Below, piece after piece: positions 17,738 through 25,158 of a stretch of DNA of 39,783 nucleotides. This stretch comes from Acidimicrobiaceae bacterium (GTDB taxonomy: Bacteria > Actinomycetota > Acidimicrobiia > Acidimicrobiales > Bog-793). Within the stretch, counting starts at the first letter, position 1; every line of letters begins with the position of its first letter. A model generated the notes under the pieces. It had not been told where the DNA came from. It made no database searches and saw nothing but the letters and a program-made list of their open reading frames with translations. The stretch covers positions 1-39,783 of the forward strand of contig DAHWHN010000076.1 of assembly GCA_027335685.1 (NCBI GenBank), given 5' to 3'. The translations under genes and the position numbers were made by a program.

Positions 17738-18186
17738 CCGTCGTCCTCGACGCGTCGGCCTGGCTCGCGTACCTGCTCGACGAGGCGGGCGCGAGCGCCG
17801 TCGAGGACCTCGTGGTCGACGGCGCGGTCATGTCCTCGGTCAACCTCGCGGAGGTCTGCTCGCGTCTCGCCGACGTCCGTCGAGACGTCGCAGCGGTGCT
17901 CGAGCGCGCCGCGTCTGCCCTCTCGCGCAGCGAGCAACCGCGCTTCGTGACGAGCGGCCTGCCGGTCCTGCCCGAGACCGTCGAGGTGCTCCCGTTCACG
18001 GAGGCCGACGCGTGGACGGTCGGCGGTCTGCGGCTCGCGACCCGAGACGCCGGGCTGTCGCTCGGCGACCGAGCCTGCCTCGCCCTCGCCCGCCGGATCG
18101 ACGCGTCGGTCGTGACGACGAACAAGCGCTGGCTCGACCTCGACCCGGTGGCGACGGGCGTCGACGTGATCGTCGTACCGACCTGA
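17734..18186 (+). CDS. vapC: VapC-like PIN-domain ribonuclease toxin
   Basis: PIN-domain toxins cut RNA using acidic residues that bind magnesium. In this roughly 150-residue protein the first Asp is in VVLDASAWLAYL (Asp6), Glu is in NLAEV (about 40), the third acid is Asp113 in LSLGDRACLALA, and the C-terminal VTTNKRWLDLD segment supplies the fourth. The length is normal. It is translationally coupled to the AbrB-type antitoxin. The last codons and stop lie in an 18-base tandem duplication (18171-18206). The tRNA or rRNA target cannot be predicted. Confidence 0.9.
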   Translation: MTVVLDASAWLAYLLDEAGASAVEDLVVDGAVMSSVNLAEVCSRLADVRRDVAAVLERAASALSRSEQPRFVTSGLPVLPETVEVLPFTEADAWTVGGLRLATRDAGLSLGDRACLALARRIDASVVTTNKRWLDLDPVATGVDVIVVPT

Positions 18187-18206
18187 TCCGTCGTGCCGAC
18201 CTGATC
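18171..18206. repeat. 18-base tandem duplication across the vapC stop
   Basis: CGTCGTACCGACCTGATC is followed immediately by CGTCGTGCCGACCTGATC (one difference) and then CGTCGTG. The first copy contains the vapC stop codon, so the second is in the downstream spacer. Confidence 0.8.
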
Positions 18207-18280
18207 CGTCGTGACCGGGGTCACCACCACGGCTTTTGCGACGACCGCAGTCCTCGCGTGTGCTCCGGGCGTCGTGACGC

Positions 18281-19033
18281 TCATCCCGGCGTGGTCTTTG
18301 CCCGCAGGAGCCCGAGAGGCTCGGCGCGGACCCGAGCTGCGAGACCAGGGGAGAGCGCACCGGTGACGACGAGCTCGTGCTCGACCTCGAGCTGGCGCTC
18401 CCGGGCGAGTCGGGGGTGGACGACCGGGTCGTAGGCGCTCGGGGCCTGGACGAGGCCGGCCAGCATGGCCGCCTGGGCCCAGGAGAGGTCGGAGGGCGTC
18501 CTCCCGAAGTACGTGTGCGCTGCGGCGACGAGCCCGTAGGCGCCCTGGCCGTAGTAGGCCGCGTCAAGGTAGAGGGTCGCGAGGACTGGCGCCGGGTAGG
18601 TGATCTCGAGCTTGAGCGCGAGCCCGATCTGCTCGATCTCGGAGCCGAGCCCCGTCGCCGGGCCCGTGTAGACGAGCTTCGCGAGCTGCTGGGCGATCGT
18701 GCTACCGCCCTGGTCGGGCAGGCCGTGCACCACCCGGTTCCAGATGTAGCGCACTGCTCCGTACGCGATGTCGACGCCCGGTGGCGCGCCGAGGAGGTGG
18801 TCCTCGATCGCCGTGATCGCCGCGACGACGCGCGGGGGAGGTGGAACGTGCGCGGGCACCCCGCCGTGGACGGCGAGGTCCGCCTGGACGAGCGCCGCGG
18901 CGTCGGCGACGCTCGGCACCGCAGCGAGGAGCGCGGCGGACGCGCCGGCGAGGAGCACGGCGGCACAGGCCACGACGATCGCGGCCCGCCGGGCGATCCG
19001 GCCAGCCGGGCCGCGCGTGGCCCGGCTCGTCAC
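18281..19033 (-). CDS. Divergent GT51 monofunctional peptidoglycan glycosyltransferase-like protein
   Basis: GT51 enzymes polymerise lipid II into glycan chains at the membrane. The 250-residue protein has one N-terminal membrane anchor (about 17-40) and then the GT51 order: AIEDHLL (Glu77, motif 1), QGGSTIAQQLAKLVY (108-122, motif 2), IGLALKLE (motif 3) and YLDAAYYGQGAYGL (motif 4). Motif 1 departs from EDxxFxxHxG (Phe and His replaced), and the second catalytic Glu of motif 3 may be Gln136 instead, so activity is uncertain. The start is a GTG at 19033, four bases after the DedA stop, so the two are probably co-transcribed. There is no transpeptidase domain. Confidence 0.85.
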   Translation of the reverse strand: MTSRATRGPAGRIARRAAIVVACAAVLLAGASAALLAAVPSVADAAALVQADLAVHGGVPAHVPPPPRVVAAITAIEDHLLGAPPGVDIAYGAVRYIWNRVVHGLPDQGGSTIAQQLAKLVYTGPATGLGSEIEQIGLALKLEITYPAPVLATLYLDAAYYGQGAYGLVAAAHTYFGRTPSDLSWAQAAMLAGLVQAPSAYDPVVHPRLARERQLEVEHELVVTGALSPGLAARVRAEPLGLLRAKTTPG

Positions 19034-19037
19034 CGGG

Positions 19038-19700
19038 CTAGCCGCCTTGGACCGCCTCGGCCTGACGCTCGAGGTCGCGCGTCGTACGGTAGCTCTTCCA
19101 GCGATGCCAGAAGAACCCCGCGATCACCGCGACCGCCACCACGGCGAGCACGTAGCCGGCGTCGCTGAAGGCGTGGACGATCGCGTGCCAGTGACCACCG
19201 ATGCCGTAGCCGACGCCGGCCATCGCGCTCAGCCAGACGAGGCTACCTGCCACCGTGAGCAGCCCGAACGCAACCGGAGGAACCTCTGCGACCCCGGCGA
19301 CAAGGGCGACGAAGCCCCGGATGAACGGCACGAGCCGGCCTCCGAACACGCCCCAGCGCTCGTGGCGGCCGTACCAGGCCTCGGCGCGGTCGAGATCGGT
19401 CTTCGTGAGAAGGACGTACTTGCCCCATCGCTCGACGATCGCCCGACCGCCGGTGCGGCCGATCAGCCACGCAACGTAGGCACCGAGGATCTCGCCGCTC
19501 ACGCCGACAGCGACGGCCCCCTCGAGGCTCAGGTGACCGGTCGCAGCGAGCACGCCGGCGAACCCCATGGTGATCTCCGACGACGTCGGGATGCAGCACG
19601 ACTGGGCGACGCACAGCACGAAGATCGCGACGTAGCCAGACGACGAGACGAAGTGCGAGGTCGAGAGGAAGGCGAGCACGGTCACCACACACTCTGCCAT
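19038..19700 (-). CDS. DedA-family (SNARE-associated/VTT domain) membrane protein
   Basis: DedA proteins are polytopic membrane proteins linked to lipid-carrier (undecaprenyl phosphate) flipping and membrane homeostasis. This 220-residue member has several hydrophobic helices, SGEILGAYVAWLIGRTGGRA, and the re-entrant signature GGRLVPFIRGFVALVAGVAE with the conserved Arg-Pro-Arg pattern. The C-terminus is basic. I start at the ATG at 19700, where similarity to the family begins, and leave out a low-complexity extension up to 20075. No ribosome site is visible before this ATG. The GT51-like gene follows four bases later, giving a small envelope operon. Confidence 0.88.
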   Translation of the reverse strand: MAECVVTVLAFLSTSHFVSSSGYVAIFVLCVAQSCCIPTSSEITMGFAGVLAATGHLSLEGAVAVGVSGEILGAYVAWLIGRTGGRAIVERWGKYVLLTKTDLDRAEAWYGRHERWGVFGGRLVPFIRGFVALVAGVAEVPPVAFGLLTVAGSLVWLSAMAGVGYGIGGHWHAIVHAFSDAGYVLAVVAVAVIAGFFWHRWKSYRTTRDLERQAEAVQGG

Positions 19701-20076
19701 GTGGAGCCGATGCCGGCTGGACGACGGGCGCGTCGGCGCGTCACGTCCGCGTGCCCGAGCCGGCGTGCCCGAGGGCCTCGGTGACAGCAGTCCATGGCCG
19801 CGAGTGTGCGCGGCCGACCTTGCGGGACCATGAACGGCCCACGACCTCGGGCCCGGCTTCCCGCTGGTGGGGGCTGCCGGGCTGCCGGGCTGCCGGGCTG
19901 CGCGAGATGGCGCTGCCGAGCCTGGACCGGATCGGCCCTCGATCGCGACCGCCGTCCGGTCGTTGGACTCTGCGGGTCCGTCGCGCATCGGGGCACGGTC
20001 GTCAGGTCGCGCCTCGACCGCGTGGCACCCGAGCGCGTGGCGCCCGACCACGTACAAGACGGCGACAAGGAGCACG
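19701..20076. other. 376-base divergent spacer with 8-base repeats
   Basis: This region separates the DedA gene from the divergent Hcp-like gene. It contains four near-perfect copies of GGGCTGCC (19871-19902) and an imperfect repeat of CGTGGCACCCGAG-type sequence near 20020-20050. No convincing promoter or gene was seen; the long frames crossing it are low-complexity. Confidence 0.55.
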
Positions 20077-20805
20077 ATGTTGATGGCACGCGGAGCAAGA
20101 GTGGTGGCGTCGGCGGTCGCGATTGCGGCCCTCGGCGGAGTCGGACTCGCGTCGTGGGCAGCCGGCGGGGTCTCGTCGGCCTCTCGGGCCGCCGACGGCG
20201 GACCGGGCCGCGGTGGCCCACCTCCCGGGGTACCGGGGCGTGGGCCATCTGCCGAGGGGATCGGTCAGCGCCCGGGGACGGCGACCCTCGTCCTTACCCC
20301 GGCGGCGAGTGGGTCCGGCTCGACAGCATCGACCGCCGTCACGCTCGACCTCACCGGCTACGACTTCTCGTCGTCGGTGCAAGGAGCGATCGGATCCCAG
20401 AGCTCGGGCGCCGGTGCCGGCAAGGTCGTCGTCGCGCCGCTCGTCGTCACCACGGTGCCCGGGCCGCAGACAGCAGGGCTCTTCGCGGACCTCGCAGCAG
20501 GCGGCGCCTTCACGTCGGCCGAGCTCGTCGTCGCCGGCCAGCCTGCGGGCTCGCCGCTGCTCGACGTGACGTTCAAGCTCGTGCAGCTGCAGAAGATCGA
20601 GGAGTCCTCGTCGGCAGGCGCGGCCGAGACGCCAGGCCCCGCGGACCCGGTCGGTCCGTCGAGCCCGGTCGAGACCTTGAGCTTCTCGTACGGATCGTCG
20701 TCGGTCGCACCGCCGCCGTCCGGTGGCCAGCTGCCGGGCTCGGGCGGCTCGGGCGGCTCGGGCGGCTCGGGCGGCTCGGGCGGCTCGGGCGGCAGCGGGT
20801 CGTAG
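20077..20805 (+). CDS. Secreted Hcp-like (type VI tube family) protein with Gly-Ser tail
   Basis: The 242-residue protein begins with a signal peptide or membrane anchor (VVASAVAIAALGGVGLASWA), then a Gly/Pro-rich linker. A roughly 130-residue domain follows whose order of motifs matches Hcp tube proteins: VTLDLTGYDFSSSVQGAIGS, GAGKVVVAPLVVTT, LFADLAAGGAFTSAELVVAG, LLDVTFKLVQLQKIEESSS and VETLSFSYGSSSV. In type VI systems Hcp hexamers stack into the tube, but no other type VI gene is present here, and Hcp proteins normally lack a signal peptide. The C-terminus is a (Gly-Ser-Gly) repeat. AAGGAG precedes the ATG at 20077; a second ATG six bases on is possible. Function is unknown; a role in the cell envelope or as a secreted ring protein is conjecture. 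Confidence 0.75.
   Translation: MLMARGARVVASAVAIAALGGVGLASWAAGGVSSASRAADGGPGRGGPPPGVPGRGPSAEGIGQRPGTATLVLTPAASGSGSTASTAVTLDLTGYDFSSSVQGAIGSQSSGAGAGKVVVAPLVVTTVPGPQTAGLFADLAAGGAFTSAELVVAGQPAGSPLLDVTFKLVQLQKIEESSSAGAAETPGPADPVGPSSPVETLSFSYGSSSVAPPPSGGQLPGSGGSGGSGGSGGSGGSGGSGS
20737..20790. repeat. Six 9-base tandem repeats (GGCTCGGGC)
   Basis: Six exact copies encode the Gly-Ser-Gly tail of the Hcp-like protein. Exact repetition suggests recent slippage. Confidence 0.9.
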
Positions 20806-20870
20806 CTGGCCGGTGACGGGATCGCCGGCGACCGGCGTCGGTGATCCCGTCACCCCGAGGGCCTCTACGA

Positions 20871-20898
20871 AACTTACATAACGGACATTATCGGCTAT
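20871..20898. other. dif-like AT-rich site (possible tyrosine-recombinase site)
   Basis: In a very GC-rich region, AACTTACATAA, a six-base centre CGGACA and TTATCGGCTAT copy the 11-6-11 layout of Xer dif sites. The ATAA and TTAT ends next to the centre match the dif core, but the outer parts of the two arms are not complementary. It could be a degenerate recombination or attachment site, or only an AT-rich promoter. No recombinase gene is nearby. Confidence 0.3.
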
Positions 20899-21017
20899 GC
20901 GTAGAGAGGGGGGACCGGACGGCGGGTCCGGCGTCCTCGCCAGGCCCGATCAGGCCGGACAAGGTCCGACCAAGCCAGCCAGGACCGATCTCGCTCGCCG
21001 GGCCACAATGTTGCTCG

Positions 21018-21380
21018 GTGTCTTCTTCCTGGTGGTCAGACGGCGAGGTCTGCGCACTCTGCGGTATCCCGTTCTGCCACCCGCACCGCTCAGGTGCCCC
21101 GACGCAGCTCGTCTGGGTCGGTCCTCACGCGACCGCATACCACGTGAGCCCGACGTGCGGCGCGACCCCGAGTGGCGTCTCGTGGTACGCCCACAAGGCC
21201 ACCGCCCTGCGATTCGACTTCGATCGCGGCCCCGAGGACGACGATGCAGCCGGCGCCGGGGAGAACGTCCGCGACGGCATCGCCGCTCGTCGTCCGGTCG
21301 TTCCTCCCGGCTGGAAGCAGGTGACGATCACGGAGGCAGTCGTCGACGGTCTGCCGGCATGCATGCGTTGTCGACGGTGA
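21018..21380 (+). CDS. Cys-rich hypothetical protein
   Basis: I do not recognise a family. The roughly 120-residue product has CALCGIPFCHPH near the N-terminus and ends ACMRCRR, so a metal-binding cysteine set is possible. It also has WVGPHATAYHVSPTCG and PPGWKQVTITEAVVDGLPAC. The start is uncertain: the GTG at 21018 keeps only the compositionally protein-like part, while a GTG at 20841 would add 59 residues and run through the AT-rich dif-like site. It converges on the HNH gene, with about 50 bases between. Confidence 0.5.
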   Translation: MSSSWWSDGEVCALCGIPFCHPHRSGAPTQLVWVGPHATAYHVSPTCGATPSGVSWYAHKATALRFDFDRGPEDDDAAGAGENVRDGIAARRPVVPPGWKQVTITEAVVDGLPACMRCRR

Positions 21381-21431
21381 GCGCACCGCGTCAGTCGACT
21401 ACTATATGCAGTGTATGTGCAGAGTCTGACC

Positions 21432-22865
21432 TCAGGTCGACGGCCGGGTCGTGCCGACTCCTGGTGGCGGTCGGCCGCCGTCGTCGGCGTTCTCGGTTGG
21501 ATCCGCAGGCTCCCGGTCGCCGTCGCCGTCGCCGGCGCCGTCGCGTCGATGGTTGCGGAGACGGTTGTGGAAGCCGCAGAGCAGGCGGCCGTTCTCCTGG
21601 GTGGTGGTGCCTCCCATCGAGAACGGCACGATGTGGTCGACCTCGCAGCGGCGAAGGGGCTCGTCGCAGAGCGGATGCGTGCACGAGCGATCGCGCAGCT
21701 CGATTGCTCGCCTCGTCGCTCCGCTGAACAACCTCGTGCGGATGCCGATCTCGATCCGGCGCCCGGGCGCGAAGACCGCACGCTCGATCTCTGCGCGCTC
21801 GAGAAGTCCGAGCACGGAGCCCGGTGTGACAAGCGTGCCGTCCTCGAGCTCGCAGATCTTGCCGTAGAGGGTCTCGTAGCCGACGAGAACCGTGACGAGC
21901 GGCAAGGGGCGGCGAGCGTTCGCCGGCGTGCTCCGGCTACGGGTCGCCATCTCGACGAGCGCGTCGGCCCGCCGCTCGGCCGCCGTCCGGGCGAGCTCCG
22001 ACGTGGTCGCTCGCCGCCCGAGGCGCGCAGCCGCCTCGGCGTGGTCCTGCTCGAACAGCAGCGCCTCGAGTCGATCGAGCTCGCCGGCGACGGTCGCCCC
22101 CGACAGCTCGTCGAGGGTGATCGTACCGAGGTAGGTCCCGGAGATGCTCGGATACAGCCTGACGTCCCGCGCCCGACGGCGTCCTTCGGCGCCCTTCTCG
22201 CAGCCGTCGGGATCCGCGCACTGCGCGAAGTAGGCGCACAGGCGAGCGAAGCGCCGGTGGTCGAAGGTACGCGCGTCGTCGAGCAGTATCTGCTCCCCGC
22301 GCAGCACAGCCTCCCGCGTGCGCTGTTCGAGCATCGGCGCCACAAGGGCGAACTGCGCCGTGCTGACCGTGCCGTCGGCCCAGGCGGACCCAAAGGCCGG
22401 TAGATCGCCGGATGCCCTGCCGAGTCGCAGAAGGCGGTGGACGTCGGCTCGGGCGAGCTTGGTCTTGTGGACGACCCAGGCCGTCACGGAGCGGGCACCG
22501 TCCGCGGCGTGCTCCCCGGACGACGCGAACGCAGCGAGGGTGCGGCCGAGCACTGCGTCGAGGCGCGTCACTTCTCTCGCGAGCCGGATGACGCGATCGC
22601 CGTGGCCGAGGTCGACGGGCTCGCTCGAGGCACAGGCATCGAGCGCGCCGGCGAGCAGCTCCAAGGCCCTGTCGAACCCAAGGCCGATCTCCCCCGGCGG
22701 CGCGCCGGGCGCCCTGCACGGCGTGCACCCCCCGCTTGCTGCTCGAACGCCAGCTGGCCTGTCGGCCGCGTGCTCGTCGACGGCTGCTCGTGCGGCGCAA
22801 GCCGTCTCGCGCGCGCTGGCGACTCGCTCGAGGATCTCGCCCACCTCTCGTGTGCTCGCTGCCAC
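21432..22865 (-). CDS. DUF222 protein with C-terminal HNH endonuclease domain
   Basis: The 477-residue protein is a member of the actinobacterial DUF222-HNH family (the 13E12-repeat type, often present in several copies). The helical DUF222 region covers about the first 350 residues (ALDACASSEPVDLGHGDRVI onward). The HNH core near the C-terminus has CTHPLCDEPLRRCEVDHIVP, then MGGTTTQENGRLLCGFHNRL, giving metal-binding Cys pairs and the catalytic DH. The tail is Asp/Gly/Pro-rich. The start is a GTG at 22865 without a clear ribosome site. The biological role of this family is not established; links with repeats and mobile DNA have been suggested. Confidence 0.9.
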   Translation of the reverse strand: MAASTREVGEILERVASARETACAARAAVDEHAADRPAGVRAASGGCTPCRAPGAPPGEIGLGFDRALELLAGALDACASSEPVDLGHGDRVIRLAREVTRLDAVLGRTLAAFASSGEHAADGARSVTAWVVHKTKLARADVHRLLRLGRASGDLPAFGSAWADGTVSTAQFALVAPMLEQRTREAVLRGEQILLDDARTFDHRRFARLCAYFAQCADPDGCEKGAEGRRRARDVRLYPSISGTYLGTITLDELSGATVAGELDRLEALLFEQDHAEAAARLGRRATTSELARTAAERRADALVEMATRSRSTPANARRPLPLVTVLVGYETLYGKICELEDGTLVTPGSVLGLLERAEIERAVFAPGRRIEIGIRTRLFSGATRRAIELRDRSCTHPLCDEPLRRCEVDHIVPFSMGGTTTQENGRLLCGFHNRLRNHRRDGAGDGDGDREPADPTENADDGGRPPPGVGTTRPST

Positions 22866-22927
22866 GCTGAGCAGTCAAGCCGCGCGCTGTGACACCGGGG
22901 ACGCCGGGTCCGTGAGACGATCACGAG

Positions 22928-23410
22928 ATGCTCGTCACAAGTCACGCCCTCGCCGGGCGGATCATCGGCCGCCTCCTACCTGGCCGACCACTCGCTGCCT
23001 TCGCTGTCGGTGCCGTGTCGCACCTGGTGATGGACACCTGCCCGCACTGGTCTCCCGCTGAGGGGGACGACTCCCACGAGGTCTTTCTCCGCGTCGCCCG
23101 GCGCGACGGCGTCGCCGGTCTGGCAGCCGTCGCCCTCAGCGTCGCAACGACTCCGGCTGCCGAGCGTGCCGCGGTGGTCGCAGGTGTGGCGGGCGCAGTG
23201 ATTCTCGACCTCGACAAGCCGTTCGTGCACTTCCTCGGGTTCAATCCCTTCCCGCGGTGGGTCCGGCGTCTGCACAAAGCCGTCCAGCACGAGGCGCCGC
23301 ACCGGATGCCCTACGAGCTAGCAGCCGCGGCGGGACTGCTGGCGACGGTTCTCACCGGCCCGGGAGCCTGGAGGCCGTGGCGCAACCGAGCCGAGCGGTC
23401 CCGCTCGTGA
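22928..23410 (+). CDS. Small membrane protein resembling DUF457/YdjM-type metal-dependent hydrolases
   Basis: The 160-residue protein has alternating hydrophobic segments and His/Asp residues placed as in membrane-bound metal-dependent hydrolases (DUF457-like): SHALAGRIIGRLLPGRPLAA, VGAVSHLVMDTCPHW, and ILDLDKPFVHFLGFNPFP. The motif SHxxxDxxPHW is the best support. It is divergent from the HNH gene, 62 bases away. The substrate is unknown, and the assignment rests on motif pattern only. Confidence 0.6.
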   Translation: MLVTSHALAGRIIGRLLPGRPLAAFAVGAVSHLVMDTCPHWSPAEGDDSHEVFLRVARRDGVAGLAAVALSVATTPAAERAAVVAGVAGAVILDLDKPFVHFLGFNPFPRWVRRLHKAVQHEAPHRMPYELAAAAGLLATVLTGPGAWRPWRNRAERSRS

Positions 23411-23444
23411 GGACTGCGCCAGCGCTGGCGCGCCGGGCGACAAC

Positions 23445-23462
23445 GGGTCCCGCGAGGGACCC
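23445..23462. other. Inverted repeat ahead of the DinB-like gene
   Basis: GGGTCCC, GCGA and GGGACCC form a perfect 7-base stem between the small membrane protein gene and the DinB-like gene. It may end the upstream transcript or be an operator overlapping the downstream promoter region. Confidence 0.4.
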
Positions 23463-23468
23463 GGCGCC

Positions 23469-23474
23469 TACAGT
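23469..23474 (+). promoter_or_regulatory. Candidate -10 box for a leaderless DinB-like mRNA
   Basis: TACAGT lies seven bases before the ATG at 23482, the spacing expected if transcription starts at the A of the start codon. No ribosome binding site precedes this ATG. No good -35 box was seen. Confidence 0.35.
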
Positions 23475-23481
23475 TCAGCGC

Positions 23482-24009
23482 ATGATCGTGCCCGACACAA
23501 AGGATTGGACGTGGGTGCTCGAGCGCCCCTGCGACGAGTGTGGATTCGACTCGAGCAGCTGCGACCCACGCACGGTGCCCGCCCTCATGCGCGAGAACGC
23601 GCGGAACTGGGAGCGGCTGGCACGTACCGGTCGCATCGCGGCCGGACGGCCGGACGACGCCACGTGGTCGAGCCTTGAGTACGCGTGCCACGTGCGCGAC
23701 GTGTACCGGCGCGCCGCAGTGCGGATCGGCCGCATGGTCGACGAGGACGACCCCGTGTTCGACAACTGGGACCAGGACGCCACCGCCGTGGACGACGCCT
23801 ACGAGGACCAGGACCCGCTGGCGGTCGTCGAGGACCTCGCGGACGCGGCCGAGTCCGTTGCCGCGCTGATCGACGCACTGCCCGCCTCGGCGTGGCTCCG
23901 GCCCGGCCGGCGGAGCGACGGCGCGGCATTTCGCGTCGAGACGCTCGTCGTGTACACGGTCCACGATCCGATCCATCACGTCTGGGACGTCGAGAAAGCA
24001 TGCGCCTGA
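23482..24009 (+). CDS. DinB-superfamily protein
   Basis: The 175-residue product begins DTKDWTWVLERPCDECGFD, the hallmark opening of an actinobacterial DinB-like family. Its four-helix-bundle pattern includes ACHVRDVYRRAAVRIGRM and VVYTVHDPIHHVWDVEKA, where the His residues (CHVRDV, HDPIHH) would form the metal site. Members may use low-molecular-weight thiols or act on small molecules, but this subgroup is uncharacterised. The ATG at 23482 is chosen because the family begins there; the upstream frame is low-complexity. It converges with the Gfo/Idh gene. Confidence 0.86.
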   Translation: MIVPDTKDWTWVLERPCDECGFDSSSCDPRTVPALMRENARNWERLARTGRIAAGRPDDATWSSLEYACHVRDVYRRAAVRIGRMVDEDDPVFDNWDQDATAVDDAYEDQDPLAVVEDLADAAESVAALIDALPASAWLRPGRRSDGAAFRVETLVVYTVHDPIHHVWDVEKACA

Positions 24010-24028
24010 GCCCGCTCGCTCCCGCGCT

Positions 24029-24044
24029 CTCCCGCCGACGGGAG
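24029..24044. terminator. Possible bidirectional terminator hairpin
   Basis: CTCCCG, CCGA and CGGGAG form a 6-base stem between two convergent genes, the DinB-like gene and the last gene of the large minus-strand operon. There is no U-run. Confidence 0.35.
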
Positions 24045-24102
24045 CCGGACGGCACCGCGGCAGCCATGTCTGACGGCGCGTGTCGACGGCGCAACGACAC
24101 GA

Positions 24103-25158
24103 CTACGTCGCTGGGCCCTCGACCTCCTCGACCTCCTCGACCTCCTCGACCAGCACGCGGCGGTGCTCGGCGACCGAGCGCCGCGCCGCGAGCCCGATGA
24201 CCAGTGCGGCGCGCCCGTCCGTCCCGTCGACCGGCATCGCCGCGCCGGATCCGTGGGCGGCGGCGAACGCCTCCCACTCCCCCTTGTACGACGCCGCGTA
24301 GCGCTCGAGGAAGAAGTTCGGGAGCGCCGCAGAGCGCCCTCCCGAACTGTCGAGCACGGTGGCGGTGTGCTCCAAGGGGTTGCCGGAGGCGGCCATGCCT
24401 GCCGAGCCGTGCACCTCGACCCGCTGGTCGTAGCCGTAGCTCGCCTGCCGGCAGTTGTCGATCACCGTGAGGCAGCCGTTCGCGTGCCGCAGGGTCACCA
24501 CCGCCGTATCGACGTCGCCGAGCTCCGCCAGGGCTGGATCGAGCCGCACGGCGCCGAAGGCCGACACTTCGAGGACCTCGCTCCCGACGACGTAGCGGGC
24601 CATGTCGAAGTCGTGGATCGTCATGTCGAGGAAGATCCCACCGGACACCCGCGCGTACTCGACGGGCGGTGGAGCGGGGTCCCTGCTCGTGATGCGCGCG
24701 AGGAACGGCTCACCGACCTCGCCCGCGCGAACGGCCGCGTGGACGCGCCGGTGCGAGGGGTCGAACCGCCGGTTGAAGCCGACGAGCAACGCGACGCCGT
24801 GACGCTCGACGGCCTGGAGGGCCGTGTCGACCTCCGCGAGGTCGAGTGACACCGGCTTCTCGCAGAAGATGGCCTTGCCGGCCTGCGCGGCCGCCACGAT
24901 GAGCTCGACGTGGGTGTTCGTCGACGAGCAAATGGCGACGGCGTCGACACCGGGATCCGCGAGGAGCTCGTCGGTGGTGAGCTGCGGGACGCCCAGGCGC
25001 CTGGCAACGTCGGCGGCGAGCTCGGGACGGGCGTCCGAGACCGCGACGAGAGCCGCCCCGGGGACCTGTGTCGCGAGCAGGCCGGCGTGGAGGGCACCGA
25101 TGCGTCCGGCACCGACGATGCCGACCCGCAGCGGTCTGACCGCTCCCGGGGAGGTCAC
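24103..25158 (-). CDS. Gfo/Idh/MocA oxidoreductase (IolG-like)
   Basis: The 351-residue NAD(P)-dependent dehydrogenase is the last gene of the large operon. It has the Rossmann motif GIVGAGRIG (13-21), CEKPVS with the catalytic Lys (99-104), and GGIFLDMTIHDFDMARYV with Asp178 and His182. That last segment closely resembles myo-inositol 2-dehydrogenases (IolG). Related enzymes also oxidise C3 of sugars and glycosides, so the substrate is open. The GTG start overlaps the upstream TIM-barrel gene in a GTGA. The tail VEEVEEVEEVEG comes from a 9-base tandem repeat, so the true family C-terminus lies a little earlier. Confidence 0.92.
   Translation of the reverse strand: MTSPGAVRPLRVGIVGAGRIGALHAGLLATQVPGAALVAVSDARPELAADVARRLGVPQLTTDELLADPGVDAVAICSSTNTHVELIVAAAQAGKAIFCEKPVSLDLAEVDTALQAVERHGVALLVGFNRRFDPSHRRVHAAVRAGEVGEPFLARITSRDPAPPPVEYARVSGGIFLDMTIHDFDMARYVVGSEVLEVSAFGAVRLDPALAELGDVDTAVVTLRHANGCLTVIDNCRQASYGYDQRVEVHGSAGMAASGNPLEHTATVLDSSGGRSAALPNFFLERYAASYKGEWEAFAAAHGSGAAMPVDGTDGRAALVIGLAARRSVAEHRRVLVEEVEEVEEVEGPAT
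24119..24151. repeat. 9-base tandem repeats in the 3' end of the Gfo/Idh gene
   Basis: CTCGACCTC is repeated about 3.7 times and encodes the acidic Val-Glu-Glu tail. Confidence 0.85.

Noticed and set aside
19701-20075. N-terminal extension of the DedA gene
   Set aside because: The added residues are Pro/Arg/Ala low-complexity, run through 8-base repeats, and lie before the conserved start of the family.
20077-20805. Part of a type VI secretion locus
   Set aside because: No sheath, baseplate, VgrG or ATPase gene is present in the window, and the protein has a signal peptide.
21432-22865. Group II intron or transposon-encoded HNH protein
   Set aside because: The long DUF222 region upstream of HNH and the absence of reverse transcriptase, transposase or terminal repeats point to the stand-alone actinobacterial family.
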